A stretch of DNA of 18,877 nt from OMOG01 sp041485845 (GTDB taxonomy: Bacteria; Acidobacteriota; Terriglobia; Bryobacterales; Bryobacteraceae). The DNA lies in assembly GCA_041485845.1 (NCBI GenBank), contig JBGPKH010000095.1, forward strand, positions 1-18,877, in the 5' to 3' direction. Of the stretch, positions 12,901 to 18,877 are shown one piece after another (position 1 is the first letter of the stretch; every line of letters begins with the position of its first letter). The notes under the pieces were generated by a model. That model did no database searches and was not told where the DNA came from. It saw only the letters and a list, made by a program, of their open reading frames with translations. The translations under genes were made by a program, and so were the position numbers.

Positions 12901-12924
12901 GGGACCGGCCAGGAGGCCTGTCCC
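12901..12924. terminator. GC-rich hairpin between convergent genes (repeat-like)
   Basis: GGGACCGGCC and GGCCTGTCCC form a 10-bp stem with one mismatch around the loop AGGA. The hairpin lies between the small membrane gene (stop 12895, +) and htrA (stop 12926, -), so it could block transcription from both sides. No T-run is present. It shares GGAGGCCTGTC with the element at 18788-18798, which suggests a dispersed repeat. Confidence 0.5.
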
Positions 12925-12925
12925 A

Positions 12926-14074
12926 CTACATTTGCTGCGGCGCTTCGCCCAGCTTCACGCGGATCTTCTGACTGGCGCCGTTGCGGAAAATGGTCATCTC
13001 CATAACCTCGCCGCCGTGATGGCGGTCCATGGCGCGCTGCAGGGAGTCGACTCCCTCCACCGGTTTGCCGTCCAAGGCAGTGATCAAGTCTGCGCCCACG
13101 GGCAGGCGGTAATTGTAGCGAATGACCGTGCGGGTGGGAGGGCGCAGACCGGCAGCGTCGGCGGCGGATCCGCGCTCCACGCGCCGGATGAGCAGTCCTC
13201 CCGAGGTGGGAAGCTCGAGCATCTCGGCGAGATCGCCGGCGACGTACGAAACATCAATGCCGAGTGTGGGGCGGGAAATATGGCCCTTCTGCTGGTACTC
13301 GTCGAGGATTCCCTTGGCGCGATTGATGGGCATGGCAAAGCCCAGCCCGATATTGCCTTGCGATCCGTAAATGGCGGTATTGATTCCGATCACATTTCCG
13401 TGGGAATCGAGCAGCGGTCCGCCGCTGTTTCCGGGGTTGATGGCGGCGTCCGTCTGAATCATGCCCTCCAGCTCGCGGTTCTCTTCGGTCTGGATGGTGC
13501 GTCCCAGCGAGCTCACGATACCGGTGGTGAGGGTGCCGCCGAATCCGAAGGGGTTGCCGATGGCCAGGACCTTTTGACCGACAACCGCGGCGTCGGAATC
13601 GCCGAGGTGCAGGGCGGGCAGCTTGCGGCCGGCCTCGATTTTGACCAGTGCCAGGTCGTCGCGCGGATCGACGAAGAGCACTTTCGCTTTGTAGCTTTTC
13701 TTATCGGCCAGCGTAACGGTCAACTGGGCGCTGCCGCCGCTGACCACGTGATTGTTGGTGAGGATCTCGCCATCGGGGCTGACGATGAAGCCGGAACCGG
13801 CGCCCTGTTCGGGATAGATCTGGGCGAACCAGGTTTCGCGATATACGACCGAGGTGATGTTCACCGTGGCGTCGCGGGCGCCGCGGTAGACGTCGATATT
13901 GTTCTGCTCGTCGGCGGTGAAGGCGCCGACGGCCGCGGCCGAGGCGGGCTCGGTCCAGAGGCGCCCCATGGCAGGGCGTAAGACGCGTCCGACATCCCAA
14001 TGCGCCACCGAGGTGACGTACAGAAACGCGGCCACCATGGCGGTGGCCCAGACAAATGGTCGCAGGGCTTTCAT
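12926..14074 (-). CDS. HtrA/DegP-type serine protease with PDZ domain
   Basis: The protein has 382 residues. The N-terminus has one hydrophobic segment (FVWATAMVAAFLYVTSVA, residues 7-24), acting as membrane anchor or uncleaved signal, so the protease faces the periplasm. The trypsin-like domain has the complete triad: His109 (TNNHVV), Asp140 (DDLALVKI) and Ser217 (GNSGGP), and a GIVSSLGRTIQ activation-loop region. A single PDZ domain follows (about 285-375), including PTLGIDVSYV and GADLITALDGKPV. HtrA proteins degrade or refold misfolded envelope proteins; one PDZ domain is the DegS/HtrA form. Its ATG overlaps the coaE stop by 4 bp (ATGA), a classic sign of translational coupling in the folD-coaE-htrA operon. 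Confidence 0.95.
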   Translation of the reverse strand: MKALRPFVWATAMVAAFLYVTSVAHWDVGRVLRPAMGRLWTEPASAAAVGAFTADEQNNIDVYRGARDATVNITSVVYRETWFAQIYPEQGAGSGFIVSPDGEILTNNHVVSGGSAQLTVTLADKKSYKAKVLFVDPRDDLALVKIEAGRKLPALHLGDSDAAVVGQKVLAIGNPFGFGGTLTTGIVSSLGRTIQTEENRELEGMIQTDAAINPGNSGGPLLDSHGNVIGINTAIYGSQGNIGLGFAMPINRAKGILDEYQQKGHISRPTLGIDVSYVAGDLAEMLELPTSGGLLIRRVERGSAADAAGLRPPTRTVIRYNYRLPVGADLITALDGKPVEGVDSLQRAMDRHHGGEVMEMTIFRNGASQKIRVKLGEAPQQM

Positions 14075-14676
14075 AATTCGATGCTCCGTAATGCTTGGTA
14101 GACGGCCCGGGTTTGACGCAACGTACTTTCCTTTTCTCCGGATGTATCAATGACGAAATCGGCGAATTTTCGTTTCTCGTCGAGAGGCATCTGGCGGCTC
14201 AGGCGGGCGCGTATGCCGGCAAGCTCGGCCCCATCGCGGCGCATGGCGCGCTCCACCTGCTGCTCTTCCAAACAGGTTACCAGGATTATGCGGTCGAAGC
14301 GCCGGTGGCTGCCGGTTTCGATGAGAATGGCGGCTTCCACAACAGCGATGCCGTGGGGGTCGCGGGCGGCAAACCCGGCAAGCAATTGCTCTTCGCGGCG
14401 GACCACGCGGGGGTGTACCAGGGCATTGAGGCGGGCCAGACGCTCGGGGGAGCCGAAGGCCAGGCCGGCGAGTTTCCGCCGATCAATCTCGCCGTTCTCT
14501 CCCAGGATCTCGCTGCCGAATTCCCGCGCCACGTCGTCGTATGCCTCCCCGCCGCGAGCCAGCACCTCGTGGCCGAGCTCGTCGGCCTGGATGAGCAGGC
14601 AGCCGTAGCTCTCGAGCGCCGCGCCCACGAAGGACTTCCCGCAGGCCAAGCCGCCGGTGAGCCCAACTCTTAACAT
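14071..14676 (-). CDS. coaE: Dephospho-CoA kinase CoaE
   Basis: CoaE phosphorylates the 3' hydroxyl of dephospho-CoA with ATP, the last step of coenzyme A synthesis, in the cytoplasm. The 201-residue length is normal. It opens with LRVGLTGGLACGKS, the family P-loop (GxTGGxxxGKS), followed by QADELGHEVL, the AD..xh motif that binds the acceptor. It also has the lid-region pattern RLARLNALVHPRV and the VEAAILIETG and ILVTCLEEQQVERAMRRDG motifs. The C-terminal ADFVIDTSGEKESTLRQ is typical. It lies between folD (10-bp gap) and htrA (ATGA overlap) on one strand, so the three are probably one transcript. Confidence 0.96.
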   Translation of the reverse strand: MLRVGLTGGLACGKSFVGAALESYGCLLIQADELGHEVLARGGEAYDDVAREFGSEILGENGEIDRRKLAGLAFGSPERLARLNALVHPRVVRREEQLLAGFAARDPHGIAVVEAAILIETGSHRRFDRIILVTCLEEQQVERAMRRDGAELAGIRARLSRQMPLDEKRKFADFVIDTSGEKESTLRQTRAVYQALRSIEL

Positions 14677-14686
14677 GGACGGGCTT

Positions 14687-15607
14687 TCAACATAAGCCGG
14701 CGCGTCGCTCCGCGGATGCCACCGTGTTGGACATGAGCATGGCGATGGTCAAGGGCCCGACGCCTCCGGGAACCGGGGTGTAAGCGCCGGCCTTTTCGGC
14801 GACGTCGAGCGGATGCACGTCGCCTATGAGAACGTTGCCCCTCTTATCGAAAGACGCAAGTTTTTCCGGGGAGTTCCGGAAAATGCGCGCGACGTCCTCG
14901 CGACTGGACACGTGGTTGGTGCCGACGTCGATGACCGTAACGCCGGGCGAGAGGAAGTCGCCGGTGATCATCGCCGGGCGCCCGATGGCGGCAACCAGGA
15001 TCTCGGCCTGGCGGCAGACGGCGGGGAGGTCGGGCGTGCGGGAATGACAGATGGTGACCGTGGCATGCTGGTGGAGCAGCAGCATGGCCACCGGCTTGCC
15101 GACAATGTCGCTGCGGCCCACGACCACGGCGCGTTTGCCGGCGATGGGGATGTGATAGCGCTTCAGGATTTCGAGGATGCCCGCGGGGGTGCAGGCGCGC
15201 GGGCCCGGCAGGCCGGCGACGAGATTGCCGACGTTGCACGGGTGGAAACCATCGACGTCCTTGGCGGGCGCGACGGCCAGCAGAATGCGCTTGGTGTCGA
15301 CTTGCGGAGGGAGCGGAAGCTGCACGAGGATGCCGTCGATATCGTGGCGCGCGTTCAACTGTTCGACGATGGCGAGGAGCTCGTCGGTGGAGATGGAATC
15401 GGGCGGAGTGAGGGTTTCGGAGCGGATGCCGAGGTCGCGGCTGGTCTTGACTTTGTTGCGGACATAGATCTCGGACGCGGGGTGGTGGCCCACCAGGACT
15501 ACGGCGAGTCCGGGCGGCCGGCCGTGCGCGGCGAGCGCGGCGATGCGGGGTGCGAGCTCGTTTTTGATGTCGTCGCGGATGCGGTTGCCGTCGAGGATTT
15601 GGGGCAT
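14687..15607 (-). CDS. folD: Bifunctional methylenetetrahydrofolate dehydrogenase/cyclohydrolase FolD
   Basis: FolD interconverts 5,10-methylene-THF and 10-formyl-THF in two steps with NADP, supplying formyl groups for purines and fMet. The 306-residue product has the catalytic motif YVRNKVK (Tyr48 and Lys52), then DGILVQLPLP, KDVDGFHPCNVG, the nucleotide-binding GRSDIVGKPVAMLL, and the C-terminal GDVHPLDV and TPVPGGVGPLTIAML. It is slightly longer than usual (about 285-300). The start is ATG 15607. A run of GGGGCCA repeats lies in the upstream region, which makes the leader very G/C-rich. It is the first gene of the probable folD-coaE-htrA operon. Confidence 0.97.
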   Translation of the reverse strand: MPQILDGNRIRDDIKNELAPRIAALAAHGRPPGLAVVLVGHHPASEIYVRNKVKTSRDLGIRSETLTPPDSISTDELLAIVEQLNARHDIDGILVQLPLPPQVDTKRILLAVAPAKDVDGFHPCNVGNLVAGLPGPRACTPAGILEILKRYHIPIAGKRAVVVGRSDIVGKPVAMLLLHQHATVTICHSRTPDLPAVCRQAEILVAAIGRPAMITGDFLSPGVTVIDVGTNHVSSREDVARIFRNSPEKLASFDKRGNVLIGDVHPLDVAEKAGAYTPVPGGVGPLTIAMLMSNTVASAERRAGLC

Positions 15608-15624
15608 TCGCTTTCAATGATAAC

Positions 15625-15653
15625 GGGGGCCGGGGGCCAGGGGCCAGGGGCTC
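15625..15653. repeat. Short G/C tandem repeat upstream of folD
   Basis: About four degenerate units of GGGGCCA or GGGGGCC run from 15625 to 15653, starting 17 bp upstream of the folD start codon. On the folD strand this reads as CCCCTGGCC-type repeats. No function is visible. Confidence 0.75.
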
Positions 15654-15682
15654 TAATGCCGTTCCGCGCGGCGCCGCGAGAA

Positions 15683-15698
15683 GGGGACTTGGCTCCCC
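15683..15698. repeat. Left copy of a hairpin motif flanking the toxin-antitoxin pair
   Basis: GGGGACTTGGCTCCCC is a 5-bp stem hairpin (GGGGA/TCCCC). A near copy, GGGAATTGGCTCCCC, lies at 16560-16574 on the far side of the toxin-antitoxin genes. Confidence 0.5.
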
Positions 15699-15826
15699 GA
15701 GCGCTACACGAAGGAAATTGGCGCCATTCGACGAGGGAGAGACACTTGTAAAACTCTTCGCTGTCAATGACTTCCGGTAAAGGTCCGCCGACCCTAAGCC
15801 GGGCTTCAAAACGTGCGCTATACTCG

Positions 15827-16117
15827 ATGTCGATGGCAACCGTCACCGAGATAGGCAGCATGATCTCTCGACGCGCCGAGATTCGCGGCGGCCGGCCGTG
15901 CATTGCCGGGACGGGTGTTTCGATTCGACGGATCGCTCAGTGGCACAATATGGGCCTGATTCCAGAAGAAATCGTACAAACGTTCGGGGGGCACTTGTCG
16001 CTGGTGCAGGTTCATGCGGCACTTGCCTACTACTACGCCAACCAAGACGAAATCGACGCAGACTTGGCATCTGAGGACCGCGAGACCGAGGTTCTGGAAC
16101 GACAACACCGGCGCTGA
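15827..16117 (+). CDS. DUF433 antitoxin (VapB-like)
   Basis: DUF433 proteins are small, probably DNA-binding antitoxins that pair with PIN-like toxins. The 96-residue product matches the family: SRRAEIRGGRPCIAGTGVSI (usual pattern gGkPvI.GTR..v), RRIAQWHNMGLIPEEIVQTF, then LSLVQVHAALAYYYANQDEI, and an acidic tail ending ETEVLERQHRR. ATG 15827 is used; ATG 15833 in the same frame is equally possible. A TATACT box at 15819-15824 touches the start, so the mRNA may be leaderless or initiate at the second ATG. The toxin gene follows 9 bp later on the same strand. Autoregulation by the complex is expected from the family, but no operator was identified. Confidence 0.9.
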   Translation: MSMATVTEIGSMISRRAEIRGGRPCIAGTGVSIRRIAQWHNMGLIPEEIVQTFGGHLSLVQVHAALAYYYANQDEIDADLASEDRETEVLERQHRR

Positions 16118-16126
16118 TCCACATCC

Positions 16127-16489
16127 GTGAATCAGATCAAGCTCTACTTCGACGAAGATGCGATGCATAGTGGTCTGGTCACCGCTCTTCGATCTCGTGG
16201 TGTCATAGTGGCCACGGTTATGGACGCCGGTCTGACCGAGAAGACCGACGAGGAACAGTTGGCCTTCGCTACCGAACGCGAGTGTGTCCTCTACACGTTC
16301 AACGTCTCCGATTTCTTTCGACTTCACACGCAATGGATCAGTGCCGGACGCGAGCGTGCCGGCATGATTCTGGCACCACAGCAACGGTTCTCTGTGGGCG
16401 AGCAGTTGCGCCGGATCTTGCGTCTTCGCGCCAGCGCGACCATGTCGACTATGCGGAACCAGATCGAGTTCCTCAGCAATTGGGGTTGA
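16127..16489 (+). CDS. DUF5615 PIN-like toxin
   Basis: The 120-residue product is a DUF5615 PIN-like protein, the usual partner of DUF433 antitoxins. PIN-like toxins are metal-dependent ribonucleases. The N-terminus YFDEDAMHSGLVTALRSRGV matches the family (l.DE...p.lv..Lr.rG), with acidic residues at about 9-11. It is followed by VMDAGLTEKTDEEQLAFATE and YTFNVSDFFRL, where most members have (V/L)T.D.DF; the first Asp of that motif is Asn here and Asp remains in SDF. The start is GTG 16127, in the spacer after the antitoxin stop. Whether the Asn changes activity is unknown. Confidence 0.88.
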   Translation: MNQIKLYFDEDAMHSGLVTALRSRGVIVATVMDAGLTEKTDEEQLAFATERECVLYTFNVSDFFRLHTQWISAGRERAGMILAPQQRFSVGEQLRRILRLRASATMSTMRNQIEFLSNWG

Positions 16490-16559
16490 CCATGCTCGCA
16501 CTCGTCTCGCCAAGAGCGGAAGATGGTTAACAGGTTTGTTGGAGTTGGGGGCCCAAGCA

Positions 16560-16574
16560 GGGAATTGGCTCCCC
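16560..16574. repeat. Right copy of the hairpin motif flanking the toxin-antitoxin pair
   Basis: GGGAATTGGCTCCCC shares the core TTGGCTCCCC with the left copy at 15683-15698. The two bracket an interval of about 0.86 kb that contains only the toxin-antitoxin pair. Confidence 0.5.
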
Positions 16575-16581
16575 ATTGCAG

Positions 16582-16622
16582 GCATGCTGTCAACATGTTA
16601 AGCTGAACACTTGCATGCAAGT
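16582..16622. promoter_or_regulatory. Array of three CATG-centred palindromes upstream of the RHH gene (candidate operators)
   Basis: The palindromes are GCATGC (16582-16587), AACATGTT (16592-16599) and the 14-bp perfect ACTTGCATGCAAGT (16609-16622). Their CATG cores lie 11 and 20 bp apart, about one and two helical turns, on one face of the DNA. The last ends 8 bp before the ATG of a ribbon-helix-helix protein, a family that typically binds short palindromes in its own promoter. Confidence 0.5.
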
Positions 16623-16629
16623 ACTTGGT

Positions 16630-17013
16630 ATGGAACCAAAAACAAAAAACGTCGTTGTCCGAATTCCCGAGGACCTGCATCTGCCGCTGCGCCGCAAAAT
16701 CGCGGAAATCGACACCTCCTTCCAGCAGGTCATTCTGGAAGCCCTGGTCGATTGGCTGCATGCCAAAGACGCGGCGGCGGCCAAACGGTGGCTTGCCAGG
16801 GTGGAGGAGGCGGCGCGCAAAGCTCGCCAGTTGCCTCGTGAGTTGACGCCAGAAACCGCTGATGAGAAGGCGTTTGTTGCGGGCCTCCTGGCGTTCCTTC
16901 GCGACTCTCACCGGCCCTACCGGAAGGAACTCGAACGGTTGCTGAAAAGCATGTTTGAATTCGACCGCAAGGCGTCGCAACAGGATATGAATACAAGGCG
17001 AAAAAACATTTGA
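16630..17013 (+). CDS. Ribbon-helix-helix-type DNA-binding protein with helical tail
   Basis: Residues 5-45 look like a ribbon-helix-helix fold: a short strand (KNVVVRIP), helix A (EDLHLPLRRKIAEID) and helix B (SFQQVILEALVDWLHAK), similar to Arc/MetJ/CopG-type repressors or antitoxins. The rest of the 127-residue protein is basic and helical (AAAAKRWLARVEEAARKARQ, then FLRDSHRPYRKELERLLKSM) and ends MNTRRKNI. ATG 16630 is used; ATG 16615 (MQVLG) in the same frame falls in the operator palindrome. There is no adjacent toxin-like gene of a known family. The next gene encodes a 74-aa-repeat protein. The last 40 codons are copied directly downstream as a tandem DNA duplication. Confidence 0.8.
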   Translation: MEPKTKNVVVRIPEDLHLPLRRKIAEIDTSFQQVILEALVDWLHAKDAAAAKRWLARVEEAARKARQLPRELTPETADEKAFVAGLLAFLRDSHRPYRKELERLLKSMFEFDRKASQQDMNTRRKNI

Positions 17014-17140
17014 TTTCCATCGCGACTCTCACCGGTCCTGCCGGAAGGAGATGGAACGATTGCTGAAGAGCATGTTTGAATTCGACTCCAAGGCGTCGCA
17101 TCAGGGTATGAATACAAGGCGAAAAAACATTTGATTTCAT
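16900..17140. repeat. 121-bp tandem duplication of the RHH gene 3' end
   Basis: Copy 1 (16900-17020) holds the last codons of the RHH gene plus its stop. Copy 2 (17021-17140) repeats it with about 11 substitutions and one 1-bp gap, about 90% identical. Copy 2 keeps the same reading frame (RDSHRSCRKEMERLLKSMFE through MNTRRKNI) up to its own stop. It has no start codon in good context and follows a stop, so it is not expressed as part of the first protein. Confidence 0.92.
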
Positions 17141-17158
17141 ATTTGTTTTAGGATAATC

Positions 17159-17629
17159 TTGTCCTTTGGGGCAAAAAGCAATTCGCTGTTGGTTTCCTCG
17201 TTCCGTCCCGCCCGGATTCCTCAGCCGATCACGGATTCGCGCCTGGCTCAGGCGCATGCGGCCGAGGAGATCCTGACAGCCACGCTGGCTGACCTGTACC
17301 AAGACATGCGGGCTGGCGCTGCCATCAAAGCATCTGGCTACGCGATCGTAGAGCGCCTGTACCCGCCGCGAGCGGTCGCACGCGCGCCGCAACACGTTGC
17401 ATCGCGAGTTGTTTTCCTGGGCGTTCCGCGTATTCGCGATCCGGAGCCGATCACGGACCAACGTCTGGAGCAGGCCTTCGCTGCGGAAAGCCTGCTCGAC
17501 GCCATGCTGGACGATCTGTTCCGGGACCTTGCGGGGGGCGCGGCGGTTGTTTCGTGCGAGTACCAGCTTGTGTGGCGGCACAGGCCAACCCGTGCGGTCA
17601 GTCTCGCATTGCAGTGCATCAACTGCTAG
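17159..17629 (+). CDS. Unrecognised protein of two tandem 74-aa repeats
   Basis: I recognise no family. The 156-residue protein consists of two repeats with a 74-residue period (222 bp). Compare PITDSRLAQAHAAEEILTAT (residues 23-42) with PITDQRLEQAFAAESLLDAM (97-116), each followed by LADLYQDMRAGAA or LDDLFRDLAGGAA and a SGYAIVERLYPPRAV or CEYQLVWRHRPTRAV end. The DNA is also alike (GCCGATCACGGA at 17224 and 17446), so it is an internal gene duplication. The pattern is mostly helical and amphipathic, with no signal peptide. TTG 17159, after AGGA, is the likely start. It follows the RHH gene by 145 bp on the same strand, with the duplicated tail in between. Its end overlaps the decayed recombinase-partner gene on the other strand by 4 bp. 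Confidence 0.6.
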   Translation: MSFGAKSNSLLVSSFRPARIPQPITDSRLAQAHAAEEILTATLADLYQDMRAGAAIKASGYAIVERLYPPRAVARAPQHVASRVVFLGVPRIRDPEPITDQRLEQAFAAESLLDAMLDDLFRDLAGGAAVVSCEYQLVWRHRPTRAVSLALQCINC

Positions 17630-17983
17630 CACGGGCGCTCCTGGCGCAGCTTGCGCCACGCGGCGCGCTGCCGGTCCCACAGCCGAGACCTTCGGCAGGA
17701 ACAGGATCTCCTCCTGGATATCGGGCGCGAGGTTCACCAGGTTCATGATCTGGCTCATCCGCGCGCGGGTGACATAGCCGACTCTGGCCAGTTCCGCGTA
17801 GTCCAGCACCTCGCTGCGCTCGACCATCCCGAGGCACTTGATGGCCAGCGCCATAAGACGTGTCAAGCGCGGCGCGCTGGCCTCGGGCACTGGAGCCTCG
17901 CGTTTGTCGCCGCCACGCAGCCGCTTGGGACCATCAAGCTCGAACTCGACATCGATCGTTCCCGCGAATGTGTCACGGTTCAT
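17626..17983 (-). pseudogene. Recombinase-partner protein, C-terminus shifted by an internal deletion
   Basis: The frame starts ATG 17983 (MNRDTFAGTIDVEFELDGPK, then RLRGGDKREAPVPEASAPRL) and carries a HTH-like part with YAELARVGYVTRARMSQIMN and LVNLAPDIQEEILFLP. This product is, from memory, found directly downstream of large serine recombinases in Solibacter-like genomes. After FLPKV (about 17684-17690) the expected ending jumps to another frame: SRLWDRQRAAWRKLRQERPC up to TAG 17628-17626. The segment that normally joins the two parts appears to be missing. It starts inside the end of the recombinase remnant (11-bp overlap). Probably non-functional, although the N-terminal HTH could still be made. 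Confidence 0.7.
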
Positions 17984-18375
17984 TCCCGTCTTCCTTTTCC
18001 GCGCTTCGGCACATCTCACGGATGCCCGCCGAGCGGAAACTCACGATCACCTTATTGCTTCTGCCGTCGTAGGCCACTCGCTCCACCAATGCATGAATGA
18101 TCCGTGCCTGCTCGCGGGAGTTCAGCGATTCCCACAACGGGCCGAACTGCGCCAACGCCGCCCGGAAGTCGTCTTCGTCCACGCCGCCGGATTGAAGTCC
18201 ATCCAACTCCCGGATCAGCTCGGCCCGCCGTGCCTGAGTCCGTCCGATGCGTTCCTGGAGATCCGCCATGCGGTCCGTCACGGTCTGGTCCTGGCGTCCA
18301 ACCAGGGGAGCCAGCCCACGGATCTCGGCGGCGCAGCCAGCCAACTCCTTCTGCGCCAACTCCCGCTCTAGACGT
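17973..18375 (-). pseudogene. Large serine recombinase, C-terminal remnant
   Basis: From about 18375 down to the stop at 17973 the frame reads LERELAQKELAGCAAEIRGL and then DRMADLQERIGRTQARRAEL, followed by VDEDDFRAALAQFGPLWESL and REQARIIHALVERVAYDGRS. This is the coiled-coil and C-terminal end of a large serine (resolvase/invertase-type) recombinase. The frame continues to an ATG at 18512, but that part shows no similarity, so the catalytic and zinc-ribbon domains are gone. The partner gene at 17626-17983 overlaps its end, as in intact copies. It marks the border of an old integrative element. Confidence 0.75.
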
Positions 18376-18877
18376 CTTTCCGGAACAAGATCTGAACAAA
18401 AGTGACACGTTTTGAAAAAAGGCAACACATCCCCGAGCACGTGAAATGGGGAGTCACGCGGGTTCCCTATGACCGCGGATCGGGGCCCATCAAGTGCCCG
18501 CACTGAAACCACTATGGGATGCTCCCGACCATTTCGACCGAGTCGCTTGAATCGAAATTTCTCCCGCCGTGCGGATTCTCGCCTGTCGGCGTACAGAGGT
18601 CAAGACCTCGGGCACCGGTCCACGGTGTTTGTAATTTCCATCATAGGCCGTTCGCTTTGCGACTTGGCGTCTTGGCGAGAGACTGGCGTAAGGCCGCAAC
18701 GCACGATGCCTCGTCGGTTTGAGGCCGAAGACCTCGCTAGCGGGACTTTCGCAATAATCAGGTAGTTGGGTGCCGGCGAGGGCCTCCGGAGGCCTGTCAA
18801 ACAGGGGTTTCGCCTTGATCGCATGCCTTGCTAGTGCTAGATGAAAGAACCTCTTACCCGAAGGAAGTGCCCACGGA
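18376..18877. other. Intergenic region with no supported gene
   Basis: About 0.5 kb shows only short frames with Arg/Ser/Pro-rich translations and no recognised domain. The minus strand near 18540-18590 reads QARIRTAGEISIQATRSKWS, which I recall seeing as debris near mobile elements, but I cannot name it. CTTGGCG is directly repeated (18663-18669 and 18671-18677). It also holds the GC-rich palindromes listed next. Confidence 0.5.
18781..18805. repeat. Two adjoining palindromes (dispersed-repeat type)
   Basis: GGCCTCCGGAGGCC (18781-18794) is a perfect 14-bp palindrome, and CCTGT-CAA-ACAGG (18793-18805) is a 5-bp stem hairpin overlapping it by two bases. The string GGAGGCCTGTC (18788-18798) recurs at 12912-12922 after the small membrane gene. 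Confidence 0.65.

Noticed and set aside
16900..17140. CRISPR-like repeat
   Set aside because: There are only two copies of 121 bp in direct contact without spacers; it is a simple tandem duplication.
16730..18019. 429-codon minus-strand frame from the recombinase partner across the repeat protein and RHH genes
   Set aside because: Only its first 100 residues (17983 downward) are real. The rest is antisense to two + strand genes with better evidence (internal protein repeats, RHH motif).

Overview
The window is about 18.9 kb of GC-rich bacterial chromosome. The gene families point to Acidobacteriota, probably a Solibacter/Bryobacter-type soil organism. This rests on family habits I remember (abundant Ser/Thr kinase-TPR proteins, xylose-isomerase-like TIM barrels, Gfo/Idh/MocA dehydrogenases, a MscL with a zinc-ribbon tail, many short GC-rich intergenic repeats), not on a search. 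No rRNA, tRNA or CRISPR array was seen.

Layout. 1-558 (-) is the N-terminal part of a probable GAF sensor kinase cut by the window edge. 716-2899 (-) holds murB followed by an exported ankyrin-repeat gene broken by one frameshift. 2928-3638 (+) is a DUF2461 protein, followed by a decayed IS4-type transposase (3642-4016). 4022-5712 is a small accessory block: a HTH regulator with an unrecognised 180-aa partner (-), and, divergent across an AT-rich spacer with TAGTACTA palindromes, a zinc-ribbon/HTH-like protein (+). 5919-7368 (+) carries a YdjM-like membrane protein and a stand-alone HPt protein; a four-arm inverted repeat lies just upstream. 7403-9254 (-) has a kinase stub, mscL and a PLP aminotransferase. 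The aminotransferase diverges from a TIM-barrel sugar isomerase/epimerase-like gene (9274-10131, +) with only 19 bp between start codons and a dyad spanning both. 10164-12527 (-) has a transposase remnant, a site-2 protease preceded by a tiny membrane ORF, a kinase/TPR C-terminal remnant and a Gfo/Idh/MocA dehydrogenase. 12608-12895 (+) encodes a small two-helix membrane protein. 12926-15607 (-) is a compact folD-coaE-htrA operon.

From 15.8 kb onward the window is accessory DNA. It contains a DUF433/DUF5615 toxin-antitoxin pair, a ribbon-helix-helix protein with phased CATG palindromes upstream and a 121-bp tandem duplication at its 3' end, an unrecognised protein made of two 74-aa repeats, and decayed pieces of a large serine recombinase with its usual partner gene.

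Housekeeping roles present are peptidoglycan precursor synthesis (murB), one-carbon metabolism (folD), CoA synthesis (coaE), envelope proteolysis (htrA, site-2 protease) and osmotic protection (mscL). The most promising places for something undescribed are the HTH/180-aa/zinc-ribbon block (4.0-5.7 kb), the RHH plus 74-aa-repeat block (16.6-17.6 kb), and the dyad covering both start codons at 9252-9276.
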